64,000 nt of DNA, taken from Cupriavidus consociatus. GTDB lineage: Bacteria; Pseudomonadota; Gammaproteobacteria; Burkholderiales; Burkholderiaceae. The DNA lies in assembly GCF_017814975.1 (NCBI RefSeq), contig NZ_JAGIQA010000002.1:62001-126000 (forward strand). Reading direction: 5' to 3'. Within the stretch, counting starts at the first letter, position 1, and each line of letters begins with the position of its first letter. The notes under the pieces were generated by a model. The model ran no database searches. It was not told where the DNA came from and worked only from the letters and a program-made list of their open reading frames with translations. Position numbers and translations under genes: made by a program. This document shows, one piece after another, positions 43,878 to 52,734 of this stretch.

Positions 43878-43993
43878 CGTCTTGCCATTTCCTGCCCGAA
43901 AGCGGGCCAGGCGCAACATTGGCGCCGCCCGCTTGCGGCGGGAGGGCCAACCCCCCGTGGCCGCTCCCGTTATCCCGCCTGCCGACGCGGCGG

Positions 43994-44971
43994 TTAAGCC
44001 GCGAGCTTGGCCATCGAGTCGCGCTGCTTGATCAGACCCAGCACGGCGTCGCACATCGGCGTCGGCTGTCCGACCAGCCGGCCCATTTCCTGAACCACCG
44101 TGAGCAGCGGATCGATTTCCATGGCACGCCCCGCCTCCAGGTCCTGCAGCATCGAGGTCTTGTGCGCTCCCACCGCTCCCGCGCCGTCGATGCGCCGCTC
44201 CACGTCGACGCGGAACCTGACCCCGAAGCGCTCGGCGATGCCCTGCGCCTCCACCATCATCTGGCGCGACAGCGCGCGCGTGGCCGGGTCCGAGGTAATG
44301 ACATCGAGCGTGGCATGGGTCAGCGCACTGATCGGGTTGAAGCACAGGTTGCCCCACAGCTTCAGCCAGATCTCGTCGCGGATGTTGTCGCGCACCGGTG
44401 CCTCCAGGTCGGCCGCCATCATCATTTCGCTGAGCCGGGTCACGCGGGTGGAACGGCTGCCGTCCGGCTCGCCCAGCGGAAACTTCTTGCCATACACATG
44501 CTTGATCACGCCTGGCGCGACGATTTCCGCGGCAGGGTAGACCACGCAGCCGATCGCGCGTTCCGGGCCGAAGCCGCGCCATTGCCGGGCGCCCGGATCG
44601 ACGCTTTCCAGCGTCGATCCCGCCAGTTCGCCGCCGTGCTTGTAGAAATACCAGTAAGGAATGCCATTGACGCCGGTCACGATCGCGGTTTCCGGACCCA
44701 GCAGCGGCTGGATCAGGTCTACCACGCCCGGCACCGAATGCGCCTTCAGCGTAATGAAGACATAGTCCTGCGGCCCGAGCTCGCGCGGATCGCTGGTGCA
44801 GCGCACGCGCGCCGCGCGCTCCTCGCCGTCGATCAGCAGCCGGACTCCGTGTTCCTGCATTGCGGCCAGGTGCGGGCCGCGCGCGACAAAGCTGACATCG
44901 GCCCCCGCGCGCGCAAGCTGCGCCCCGACATAGCCGCCGATGGCGCCTGCGCCGTAGATACACACTTTCAT
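43994..44971 (-). CDS. panE: 2-dehydropantoate 2-reductase
   Basis: A 325-residue ketopantoate reductase family protein (NADPH-dependent step of pantothenate and so CoA synthesis). The dinucleotide site is YGAGAIGGYVG (6-16), and the catalytic Lys and Asn are in IWLKLWGNLCFNPISAL. AAGGAG precedes the ATG at 44971, and an oxalate-regulon operator lies 34 nt upstream. It may act on another 2-oxoacid, since this family has many paralogues; its presence in an oxalate locus that runs on CoA esters is suggestive. Confidence 0.85.
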   Translation of the reverse strand: MKVCIYGAGAIGGYVGAQLARAGADVSFVARGPHLAAMQEHGVRLLIDGEERAARVRCTSDPRELGPQDYVFITLKAHSVPGVVDLIQPLLGPETAIVTGVNGIPYWYFYKHGGELAGSTLESVDPGARQWRGFGPERAIGCVVYPAAEIVAPGVIKHVYGKKFPLGEPDGSRSTRVTRLSEMMMAADLEAPVRDNIRDEIWLKLWGNLCFNPISALTHATLDVITSDPATRALSRQMMVEAQGIAERFGVRFRVDVERRIDGAGAVGAHKTSMLQDLEAGRAMEIDPLLTVVQEMGRLVGQPTPMCDAVLGLIKQRDSMAKLAA

Positions 44972-45004
44972 TTGCTGCCTCCTTGATGGCTCGATTGGAT
45001 GTTT

Positions 45005-45018
45005 TGATATATCACATA
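45005..45018 (-). promoter_or_regulatory. Oxalate-regulon operator 8 (panE)
   Basis: On the minus strand TATGTGATATATCA, the exact consensus, 34 nt upstream of the panE start, where it would overlap the core promoter or early leader. Confidence 0.7.
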
Positions 45019-45153
45019 CTATATTCCACTTCGACCCAAAACAACCTTTATCTTGGCGGACATATTTCGGCAAGCGGCGCTGCGCTAACATGAAGCCTCG
45101 TGCGCCTGGAACGATGCCCGGGCGCCGGTTGCATACCGACACGGAGCCCGTTC

Positions 45154-45915
45154 ATGGAATCGTCGCTGGCATTGCTGCAGGACCCCGCCGCCTGGGCGGC
45201 GCTGGCCACGCTGGTGGCCATGGAAATCGTGCTGGGGATCGATAACCTCATCTTCATTTCGATCCTGACCAACAAGCTGCCCGTAGACATGCGGGAGAAG
45301 GCGCGCAAGGTGGGCATCAGCCTGGCGCTGCTGATGCGTCTCGGCTTGCTGGCCACCATTGCCGTCATCGTCAAGCTGACCGAGCCGGTGTTCACGATCC
45401 TTGGCCAGGGGCTGTCGTGGCGCGACATCATCCTCATCGCCGGCGGCGCCTTCCTGGTGTGGAAGGCCACCCGCGAGATCCATCACCACGTTACCGCGGG
45501 AGAGGAAGGCGAAAGTGAAGGCAATGGCACCGGCAAGGTGGCGCACAGCTTTGCCGCCGCGATCGGACAGATCCTGCTGCTGGACCTGGTGTTCTCGGTG
45601 GACAGCATCATCACGGCGGTCGGGATGACCGAGCATGTCCAGATCATGTTCGTCGCGGTGATCGCGGCGGTGATGGCGATGCTGTTCGCCGCCACACCGC
45701 TGGCCAACTTCATCAACCGCAATCCGACCATCGTGATGCTGGCGCTGGCCTTCCTGATGATGATCGGCATGACGCTGATCGCCGAAGGGCTCGGCACGCA
45801 TGTGCCCAAGGGCTATATCTATACGGCAATGGCGTTCTCGGCCGCGGTGGAAGGACTGAACATGCTGGCCCGGCAGCGGCGCCACGCACGTCGCGCGCGC
45901 GGCGAGGCGCACTGA
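45154..45915 (+). CDS. TerC-family integral membrane protein
   Basis: A 253-residue TerC/Alx-type membrane protein with about seven helices. The two characteristic acidic motifs are [14 protein letters not shown] and [17 protein letters not shown]. Relatives are implicated in tellurite resistance and manganese export, including metal loading of exported enzymes. It stands alone and is divergent from panE. The ATG at 45154 fits the family length. Confidence 0.9.
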   Translation: MESSLALLQDPAAWAALATLVAMEIVLGIDNLIFISILTNKLPVDMREKARKVGISLALLMRLGLLATIAVIVKLTEPVFTILGQGLSWRDIILIAGGAFLVWKATREIHHHVTAGEEGESEGNGTGKVAHSFAAAIGQILLLDLVFSVDSIITAVGMTEHVQIMFVAVIAAVMAMLFAATPLANFINRNPTIVMLALAFLMMIGMTLIAEGLGTHVPKGYIYTAMAFSAAVEGLNMLARQRRHARRARGEAH

Positions 45916-46046
45916 GCGTCAGGCGGCACAATGTGACCCGTGTGCCGCTGCAGGCTGTAACAGACGGTGTCCGAACTTTTCCCGGGAAACGCCGTCTTTT
46001 AGAGTTCTGCTCAATCCCACGGACAAGAAAAGGACGCTGTCGCCAC

Positions 46047-47648
46047 ATGATGAACCGCCGAACCCTGCTGGTCTCCGCCACCGCTTCCGCCGCCCTGGCC
46101 GCGCTGGGCATTACCCCATCGGTGCTGGCGGCCAGCCGGATCAAGCTCGGCGAGGCGCAGGCGTTCGGCTTCGACGCCCTGATCGAGCGGGCGCGCGCCC
46201 TGGCTGCAAAGCCCTATGCGCCCCCGCCCTCCCCGCCAGCGGATGTGCTGTCGCGCATCGACTACGATGCCCATGGCAAGATCCGGTTCCGCACCGACGA
46301 TGCGCTCTTTGCCAACGGTCCAGGCCAGTTCCCGGTCACGTTTTTCCACCTCGGCACTTACTTCCGCACCCCTGTGCGCATGCATGTGATCGAGCGCGGC
46401 AAGGACGGCGCCGGCCGTGCCCGCGAGATCGTCTATGACGATGCCTACTTCGACATGCCCGCCGACAGCCCCGCGCACAAGCTGCCGCCGGGCAGCGGCT
46501 TCGCTGGCTTCCGTTTCCAGGAAAGCCGCCTCGGCGACCAGAAGACGCGCGACTGGCGCAAGAACGACTGGGTTGCCTTCCTCGGGGCGTCCTACTTCCG
46601 CGCCATCGGCGACCTGTACCAGTACGGGCTGTCGGCGCGCGGCATCGCCATCGACGTGGCCGAGGCCGGGAAGTCCGAGGAATTCCCCGCCTTCACCCAT
46701 TTCTGGTTCGAGACCCCGGAAGGCAACGGCGATACCGTCACCGTCTACGCGCTGCTCGACGGCCCCAGCATCTCCGGCGCCTACCGCTTCATGATGCAGC
46801 GCGCCAAGGCCGTGATCATGGACGTGGAATGCGCGCTGTTCCTGCGCAAGGACGTGGCGCGGCTGGGACTGGCACCGCTGACCTCGATGTACTGGTTCTC
46901 GGAAAGCATCAAGGGCATCGCCGACTGGCGTCCGGAAGTCCATGACTCCGACGGCCTGGCCATCTGGAACGGCGCCGGCGAGCATATCTGGCGCCCGCTC
47001 AACAACCCGCCCCAGACCATGGCTTCGGCATTCTCCGACGACAACCCCAAGGGTTTCGGCCTGCTGCAGCGCGACCGCCTGTTCGACCACTACCAGGACG
47101 GCGTCAACTACGAACGGCGTCCGAGCCTGTGGGTCGAGCCGCGCGACGGCTGGGGCGCCGGTGCCGTGCAACTGGTCGAGCTGCGCACCGACGACGAGAT
47201 CCACGACAACATCGTCGCCATGTGGGTCCCCAAGGCGCCCGCCAAGGCCGGCGCCACCTACCGCCTGCGCTATCGCCTGCACTGGCAGGCCGACGAACCG
47301 AACCCGTCGCCGCTGGCGCGCTGCGTGGCCACGCGCCTGGGCAACGGCGGCCAGCCCGGGCAGCCGCGGCCCAAGGGCGTGCGCAAGTTCATGGTCGAGT
47401 TCAAGGGCGCCCCGCTGGAGAAACTGCCGTTCGGCGTCAAGCCCGAAGCCGTGCTGACCGCTTCGCGCGGCACCTTCTCCTATGTCTTCACCGAAGCCGT
47501 GCCCAACAACGTGGCCGGCCACTGGCGCGCCCAGTTCGACCTGGCCACCGATGGCCAGGGACCGGTCGACATCCGCCTGTTCCTGCGCCTGAACGGCAAG
47601 CCGCTGTCCGAGACATGGCTGTACCAGTACCACCCGACCCAGTCATAA
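46047..47648 (+). CDS. Periplasmic glucan biosynthesis protein OpgD/OpgG family
   Basis: A 533-residue protein of the MdoG/OpgG family, which shapes osmoregulated periplasmic glucans. The N-terminus MMNRRTLLVSATASAALA is a twin-arginine-like signal peptide with a VLAAS cleavage region near 25-30, which favours OpgD over OpgG. The family blocks FHLGTYFRTPVRMHVIE, SYFRAIGDLYQYGLSARG and PLTSMYWFSES are clear. Two adjacent ATGs exist (46047 and 46050). Confidence 0.9.
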   Translation: MMNRRTLLVSATASAALAALGITPSVLAASRIKLGEAQAFGFDALIERARALAAKPYAPPPSPPADVLSRIDYDAHGKIRFRTDDALFANGPGQFPVTFFHLGTYFRTPVRMHVIERGKDGAGRAREIVYDDAYFDMPADSPAHKLPPGSGFAGFRFQESRLGDQKTRDWRKNDWVAFLGASYFRAIGDLYQYGLSARGIAIDVAEAGKSEEFPAFTHFWFETPEGNGDTVTVYALLDGPSISGAYRFMMQRAKAVIMDVECALFLRKDVARLGLAPLTSMYWFSESIKGIADWRPEVHDSDGLAIWNGAGEHIWRPLNNPPQTMASAFSDDNPKGFGLLQRDRLFDHYQDGVNYERRPSLWVEPRDGWGAGAVQLVELRTDDEIHDNIVAMWVPKAPAKAGATYRLRYRLHWQADEPNPSPLARCVATRLGNGGQPGQPRPKGVRKFMVEFKGAPLEKLPFGVKPEAVLTASRGTFSYVFTEAVPNNVAGHWRAQFDLATDGQGPVDIRLFLRLNGKPLSETWLYQYHPTQS

Positions 47649-47773
47649 GCCCGCCCCGGGCGCAGCCGGCAGCCGGCGCCGCTTTGCAGGATATTGCGAC
47701 GCCGTGATGTCAGGCGCGCTTGAGCGGGTATGATGGCTGGCTACGACAGTCAAACCGCACCAGCCAGCCTCAC

Positions 47774-48466
47774 ATGATTTCTCAAGAGTTTGCCGGTGCC
47801 GCCGAAGGCGGCCAGGCTGCATCGCTCCCGCGCTCTGAGCGTGCCTACCAGCAACTGCGCGCCGCCATCCAGGCGGGGCAGCTATCCCCCGGCACCCGGC
47901 TGCGCGAAGTGGAACTGGCGGAATCGCTGGGCTTGTCGCGCACGCCGGTGCGCGAAGCGCTGTCGCGGCTGGAATCGGAAGGCCTGGTGGTCAACGAGCC
48001 CAACCGGGGCATGATGGTGACCCAGCTCGACGCCAGCATGGTCAGCGAGCTGTATGTGATGCGCGAGGTGCTGGAAGGCACCGCCGCGGCGCTGGCCGCG
48101 CGCCATGCCACCGATGTGGAGATTTCGCTGCTGCGCGATATTGTCGAGCGCGACCTGGCGTTCGCCGACGATCCCGACCGCCTGGCGCAGAACAACCGGC
48201 TGTTCCACGAGACCCTGCACCGCTGCGCCCACAACCGCTATCTGCTGAAAAACCTGCGCTCGCTACATGAATCGATGGCCCTGCTCGGGCGCACCACGCT
48301 GGCAGTCCCCGGCCGCGCGCGCAGTTCCTATGAAGAGCACACCGCCCTGGTCGAAGCGCTGGAAAAACGTGATCCGGCGCAGGCCGAGCAGATCGCCCGG
48401 CGCCATATCCAGCAGGCCTACAAGGTGAGGCTGTCGCTATGGATCCAGGAGCAGTCCGGCCGCTGA
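47774..48466 (+). CDS. GntR-family (FCD-type) regulator
   Basis: A 230-residue FadR-type GntR protein with the winged helix LREVELAESLGLSRTPVREA and GLVVNEPNRGMMVTQL, then the FCD ligand domain (RLFHETLHRCAHNRYL, SYEEHTALVEAL). The start MISQEF at 47774 suits the family; the frame extends upstream without a ribosome site. The neighbours (opgD-type gene and a convergent EamA transporter gene) give no clear target. Confidence 0.88.
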   Translation: MISQEFAGAAEGGQAASLPRSERAYQQLRAAIQAGQLSPGTRLREVELAESLGLSRTPVREALSRLESEGLVVNEPNRGMMVTQLDASMVSELYVMREVLEGTAAALAARHATDVEISLLRDIVERDLAFADDPDRLAQNNRLFHETLHRCAHNRYLLKNLRSLHESMALLGRTTLAVPGRARSSYEEHTALVEALEKRDPAQAEQIARRHIQQAYKVRLSLWIQEQSGR

Positions 48467-48485
48467 GCCTCTCGGCCGGAGGGCT

Positions 48486-49403
48486 TCAGGCAGCTGCCTG
48501 CGCCCGCGCCGTGCGCAGCGTGCCGACGCTCAGCACGGCGAGGGCAAGCAGGATCAACACCACCGCATACAGCGTCTGCGGCGCGATCAGTTCCCCGCCC
48601 AGCCACGCGCCCATCGCCAGCGCCACCGGCGGATTGACGTAGACGTAGCTCGCCGAGAGCGTCTGGCTGACCGTCGCCACCAGGTACATGTAGGCAGAGA
48701 ACGCCACCAGCGAGCCCGCCACCACCAGGTAGACCCACGCCCAGCCGGCCTGCGCGCTGATCGACGACAGCGACGCCGGCCACGGCTCCTGCCGCAGCGC
48801 CGACAGCACCATCAGCACCACCCCGCCGATCAGCATCTCCGCGGCAAAGGCCGACGCGCCCTGCGGCAGTTCAAGCCGGCGCACCAGCTGCGAGCCGAAC
48901 GACCAGCTCGCCACGGCCAGCATCAGCGCGACCACGCCGCCCGTGCTGACGCGGAATTCCGCCCCCGCGGTCAGCACCAGGATGCCCGCGCTGCCAATTG
49001 CAATCGCCACATACTCATACCACTTCGGGCGCTGGCCGAAGCAGGCTGCCCAGATCAGCGCAAAGATCGGCATCGAGCCGATCATCACCGTTGTCGCGCC
49101 CGACGAGATGGTCTGCTCGGCAATCGCGGTCAATCCCATGCCGCCTACCAGCAGGAACAGCGCCGGCGCCGCGCAGTTGCGCAGCAGCCGCCACGACGGC
49201 ATCGGCGTGCCGCGCCACGCCAGCCACGCGGCCAGCAGCAGGCCCGCGCAGAGAAAGCGCGTACCCGTCATGAACAGCGGCGGAAAACTTTCCAGCGTAA
49301 AGCGGATCGCCAGGTAGGTCGTACCCCAGACCACGTAGGTGATCAGCAGGCACATGAGGACAAGCGGGGGCATGGGCGCGGACGGTTCTGCAAAGGCATC
49401 CAA
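48486..49403 (-). CDS. EamA-family (DMT) transporter
   Basis: About 305 residues with ten hydrophobic helices and the two EamA repeats (LITYVVWGTTYLAIRFTL in the first, WAWVYLVVAGSLVAFSAYMY in the second), like YedA-type exporters. No start has ATG plus a ribosome site together; TTG at 49403 is chosen because GGAGG sits 5 nt before it. ATG at 49373 would shorten the protein by ten residues. The substrate is unknown. Confidence 0.82.
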   Translation of the reverse strand: MDAFAEPSAPMPPLVLMCLLITYVVWGTTYLAIRFTLESFPPLFMTGTRFLCAGLLLAAWLAWRGTPMPSWRLLRNCAAPALFLLVGGMGLTAIAEQTISSGATTVMIGSMPIFALIWAACFGQRPKWYEYVAIAIGSAGILVLTAGAEFRVSTGGVVALMLAVASWSFGSQLVRRLELPQGASAFAAEMLIGGVVLMVLSALRQEPWPASLSSISAQAGWAWVYLVVAGSLVAFSAYMYLVATVSQTLSASYVYVNPPVALAMGAWLGGELIAPQTLYAVVLILLALAVLSVGTLRTARAQAAA

Positions 49404-49603
49404 GATAGCCTCCGGCAGCGCCGCGACAAAATGAAAAGGTCTGGCAAGCCTTGTCAAAGTTGCTCACAAGGCATGTCGACGTCATGCCTAAACCGAGCAG
49501 GCAAAACAAAACCGGCCGCGTCTTGCCCGTTGGGGCGGTGTCTGGCCGGTTCTACAACGCAGCCGCCAGGGGCCGCGGGTACTGCAATACCGCTGGAAAC
49601 TTC

Positions 49604-49789
49604 TTAGCCGTTGGCGTAGACCACCTTGGCCTTGCGGGCTTGCGACTGCAGGCGGGTGATGACTTCCTGCAGCGCGGCGATGGCGCGCCTGGCGTCATGC
49701 ACGAAGCCCAGGCTTTGCTTGCCGAGTTCACGCTCGATGAGGTCACGTTCCAGTTGATCGGTCAGCTTGATGTCGGATTGGGTGTTCAT
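49604..49789 (-). CDS. Small hypothetical protein
   Basis: A 61-residue charged, helical protein (LTDQLERDLIERELGKQS, then ALQEVITRLQSQARKAKVVY) that I do not recognise. GGAAGGAAG precedes the ATG at 49789, and codon use is like that of real genes. The heptad-like leucines suggest a short coiled coil. It stands alone. Confidence 0.65.
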   Translation of the reverse strand: MNTQSDIKLTDQLERDLIERELGKQSLGFVHDARRAIAALQEVITRLQSQARKAKVVYANG

Positions 49790-49966
49790 GGCTTCCTTCC
49801 TTTCGGGATTACCCTCATGGGGTTTTCCCGAATTGTAGCAAAGGAATTGTCGCGATGCAGCATTAGGTAATAGTGCGTATGCGGGAAAGCAACGAGGCGC
49901 GTGGAGAGGAAGCCATAAAGTGGCAGTTTCGCCTTGTTATGCAATCCAGTTGAACATGCGCGCCCC

Positions 49967-50146
49967 TCAGCGGACCTGGTTGATCAGCGCCGCCCCGGAC
50001 ACTGCCACCCGGTTCTCGGGCGACAGGCCTTTGACCACGACCACCGTGCGCGCATCCAGCACGCGGGCTTCCACCGGTTGGGCGATAAAGCGCTGCGTCG
50101 CATGCCGGCCCAGGCGCGGACATACGATATATTTATCGGTGGCACG
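49967..50146 (-). pseudogene. C-terminal remnant of an RND/HlyD periplasmic adaptor
   Basis: The minus strand is open between stops from 50146 to 49967 and encodes FIAQPVEARVLDARTVVV followed by GLSPENRVAVSGAALINQVR. This is the usual end of a membrane-fusion protein of an RND efflux pump. There is no start codon, no upstream part and no pump gene nearby, so it is a decayed fragment. The VOC gene begins 16 nt beyond it. Confidence 0.5.
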
Positions 50147-50161
50147 CTATAAGGAAACGCC

Positions 50162-50527
50162 ATGGGAATGGAAACCATAGAAATCAAGGCCTACGTCCCA
50201 GCGCGCGACTTTGCGCTGTCGCGTCGCTTCTATGCCGACCTCGGATTCAATGAAGTCTGGCTTTCCACCGAGATGGCTTACTTCAACGCAGGCAATTGCA
50301 GCTTTTTGCTACAGAACTTCTACGTGAAGGAGCACGCCGAAAACTTCATGATGCATCTACTGGTGGCGGACGTCGAAGCCTGGTGGGAAAGGGTCGTTTC
50401 GCAAGACCTGGCCGGGCGCTACGGAGTGCGGGTCGAGCCGCCGCAGAATCAGCCCTGGGGCATACGGGACTTCTGCATCGTCGATCCCACAAGCGTGTTG
50501 TGGCGCATTGGACAAAGCCTGGATTAG
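50162..50527 (+). CDS. VOC (glyoxalase/bleomycin-resistance) family protein
   Basis: A 121-residue one-domain vicinal-oxygen-chelate protein: IEIKAYVPARDFALSRRFYADLG, FLLQNFYV, MMHLLVADVEAWWERV and GIRDFCIVDPTSVLWRIGQ. AAGGA lies before the ATG. The function is not evident. It follows the adaptor remnant directly, which suggests an insertion or deletion at that place. Confidence 0.82.
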   Translation: MGMETIEIKAYVPARDFALSRRFYADLGFNEVWLSTEMAYFNAGNCSFLLQNFYVKEHAENFMMHLLVADVEAWWERVVSQDLAGRYGVRVEPPQNQPWGIRDFCIVDPTSVLWRIGQSLD

Positions 50528-50739
50528 CGTCCGCTTGGGGTCGGCGAGAGCCAGTGCACCATCGGCTGGTAGGCGCACGATAACGAGTTCACACTTCGCG
50601 GAAGGTAAAAATCGAAGCAATGTGTGCACCACGGCACCGGCACCGCCGTCCAGGCGTGGGTGACGCTCCCGTCCGCAGAATGTCGCCATCGTGCCTGCCC
50701 CAGCTGCCTAATTCGGCCTGCAGCCCCGGAACGCCTGGC

Positions 50740-51660
50740 TTACTTCGCCAGATACGGGGGCCTCACGCCGGGGACTGACATGCCGACTTGCAGGATTTCG
50801 CCCGCGCTCGAATCGGTAACGTAAAGCGTGGTCCGATCCTCTCCGCCGAAGGCGACGTTCGTCAGCGAGTGGCCGGGAGTGCCACGTATCACCTCGACCG
50901 GCTCGGCCCGATGATTGAGCACCCAGACATAGGCAAGCCCCGGATTGGCGACCAGCAGCCGGCCATCGACATCCATCGCGAGTCCGTCCGGCCCGCTGGG
51001 GCCATACGACGTGAAGAATTGCCCGGCCTTGGATACGCTGCCGTCTTCCTGCAAGGGCATGCGCCAGACGCAATTGCCCCGCGTGACCGCAACGAACAGG
51101 AAGCGCTCGTCTGGCGACAGCACGATGCCGTTCGGGCTTGGCACATTGGCAAGCAGCAGTTCGAGCCGCCCTTCCGGCGTCAGCCGATATACCCGGCCGC
51201 TGGGGTCATGCAGGCCGGTCTGTCCCTGGTCGGTGAAATAGACGTTTCCGCGCGAATCCAGCGTCAGGTCATTCACGCCCTTGAAGCTTTCGGTATTGCG
51301 GCGCGGCAGGTAGGGCCGAACACTGCCATCGCGCAGGTCGACCTGCATCAGGCCGTTGCGGTAATCCGTGACCAACAGGCTTCCCGGATCGAGCAACTTC
51401 ATGCCATTGGGCTCGCCGTTCCATTCGGCAACCACGTCCCAATCGCCTTTCCGGTCGATCCTGAAGATCCGGCCATTGGGGATATCGGCAACGTACAGGT
51501 TGCCGGCATCGTCGACGACCGGGCCTTCCAGAAAGGAATCGATTTCGCGGCCGCCCTGGTTCGCCCTGGACCATTCGCTTCGGCGCGCATGGCGATAGCG
51601 CGCCGGAAGGCTGGAAAACGACACGGCCTCTCGGATGACCGGTGAGTTCAGTAGGAACAT
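50740..51660 (-). CDS. SMP-30/gluconolactonase-family protein
   Basis: A 306-residue six-bladed propeller of the SMP-30/gluconolaconase/LRE family, which hydrolyses sugar-acid or other lactones. Metal ligands are expected in FLEGPVVDDAGN, GVNDLTLDSRGN and PSPNGIVLSPDERFL. Start MFLLNSPV at 51660 fits the fold; the ribosome site is weak. It is the last gene of the five-gene operon that begins at 55404, 41 nt after the Bug receptor gene. Confidence 0.85.
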   Translation of the reverse strand: MFLLNSPVIREAVSFSSLPARYRHARRSEWSRANQGGREIDSFLEGPVVDDAGNLYVADIPNGRIFRIDRKGDWDVVAEWNGEPNGMKLLDPGSLLVTDYRNGLMQVDLRDGSVRPYLPRRNTESFKGVNDLTLDSRGNVYFTDQGQTGLHDPSGRVYRLTPEGRLELLLANVPSPNGIVLSPDERFLFVAVTRGNCVWRMPLQEDGSVSKAGQFFTSYGPSGPDGLAMDVDGRLLVANPGLAYVWVLNHRAEPVEVIRGTPGHSLTNVAFGGEDRTTLYVTDSSAGEILQVGMSVPGVRPPYLAK

Positions 51661-51701
51661 GTCTCGATACCTGTTGTTCGCCTTGTCCGCCGGCGCGTCC
51701 G

Positions 51702-52691
51702 TTATTGCTTCTGAAACCCCGTACCGCGGGCGACCTTCCCCCAGAATGCGGTCCTGCTGGTCATTTCGGTCCTGAATGCGCCGGCATCCCAATAGCCCGG
51801 CTCGGCACCGATACTCTCAGCATAGGACTGCATGTCCCGGCTCGCCATGGCCTTGCCGACCTCTTTCTGGATGCGGTCGAGCACATCGGCCGGCGTGCCC
51901 TTGGGCGCCCACAATCCGGTGAAATTGATAACACCGTAATCCTTGACGCCGGCCTCGGCAAACGTGGGTACGCCGGCCAGCGCAGGCAAGCGTTTGGTAC
52001 CGCTGACCGCCAGCACCGCCAGCTTGTTGCCCTTGACCTGCCCGATCACTCCCGGAATGGAGGCCATCTGGAAATCGACGGTACCGCTCAGCAGCGCAAC
52101 GGTGGCTTCGCCGGCGCCTTTGAACGGCACATGCATGAAGTGCGTTCCTGCGGCGAGTCCAAGGGCTTCGCTGGCGAAATGCGGGGTCGAGCCCGGCCCG
52201 CCTGACCCGTAGGAAACCTTGTCGTCCGACTTTGCCGCGGCAATCAGGTCAGCCAGCGTCTTGTACTTTCCGTCTGCCTTGACCACCACGCCCATCGGTG
52301 CGAACACATATGCCGCGACCGGCTGCAGGTCCTTTGCCGGATCGAACGGCAGTGTCTTGAAGATGTGGGGCAGCAGCGCGTAGGTCGTATCGTTGGCCAA
52401 CAGCGTATAACCATCCGGCGCGGCGCGCGCAACCTGGGCCGTGCCGATCGTGCCGGTCGCGCCGGCCTTGTTCTCGACATAGAAACTCTGGCCTGTCTGC
52501 TCGGAGAGCCGCTGCGCCATCTTGCGGGTGACGGCGTCCACGGCCCCGCCCGGCGGGTAAGGGACGATGATCTTGACCGGCTTTGCCGGCCATCCCTGGG
52601 CTTGCGCCGCCATCGGCATCATCGATGTCATGGCAAGCGCGGCAAGCGCCAGCGCCCGGAGCATCGAGACTCCACGTGTCTTGTCTTTCAT
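51702..52691 (-). CDS. Tripartite tricarboxylate (Bug) family solute-binding protein 1
   Basis: A 329-residue Bug-type periplasmic receptor with a signal peptide ending at AAQAQGWPAK and the family blocks VKIIVPYPPGGAVDAVTR, AAPDGYTLL and FHVPFKGAGEA-like HVPFKGAGEATVALLSG. GGAG precedes the ATG at 52691. Bug receptors bind carboxylates, often without an adjacent TctAB permease, as here. It lies 43 nt after the dehydrogenase gene. Confidence 0.9.
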   Translation of the reverse strand: MKDKTRGVSMLRALALAALAMTSMMPMAAQAQGWPAKPVKIIVPYPPGGAVDAVTRKMAQRLSEQTGQSFYVENKAGATGTIGTAQVARAAPDGYTLLANDTTYALLPHIFKTLPFDPAKDLQPVAAYVFAPMGVVVKADGKYKTLADLIAAAKSDDKVSYGSGGPGSTPHFASEALGLAAGTHFMHVPFKGAGEATVALLSGTVDFQMASIPGVIGQVKGNKLAVLAVSGTKRLPALAGVPTFAEAGVKDYGVINFTGLWAPKGTPADVLDRIQKEVGKAMASRDMQSYAESIGAEPGYWDAGAFRTEMTSRTAFWGKVARGTGFQKQ

Positions 52692-52734
52692 GCTGTCTCC
52701 ATTCTTGCGAACGTTCTTGTCGGGGTATCGAGGC

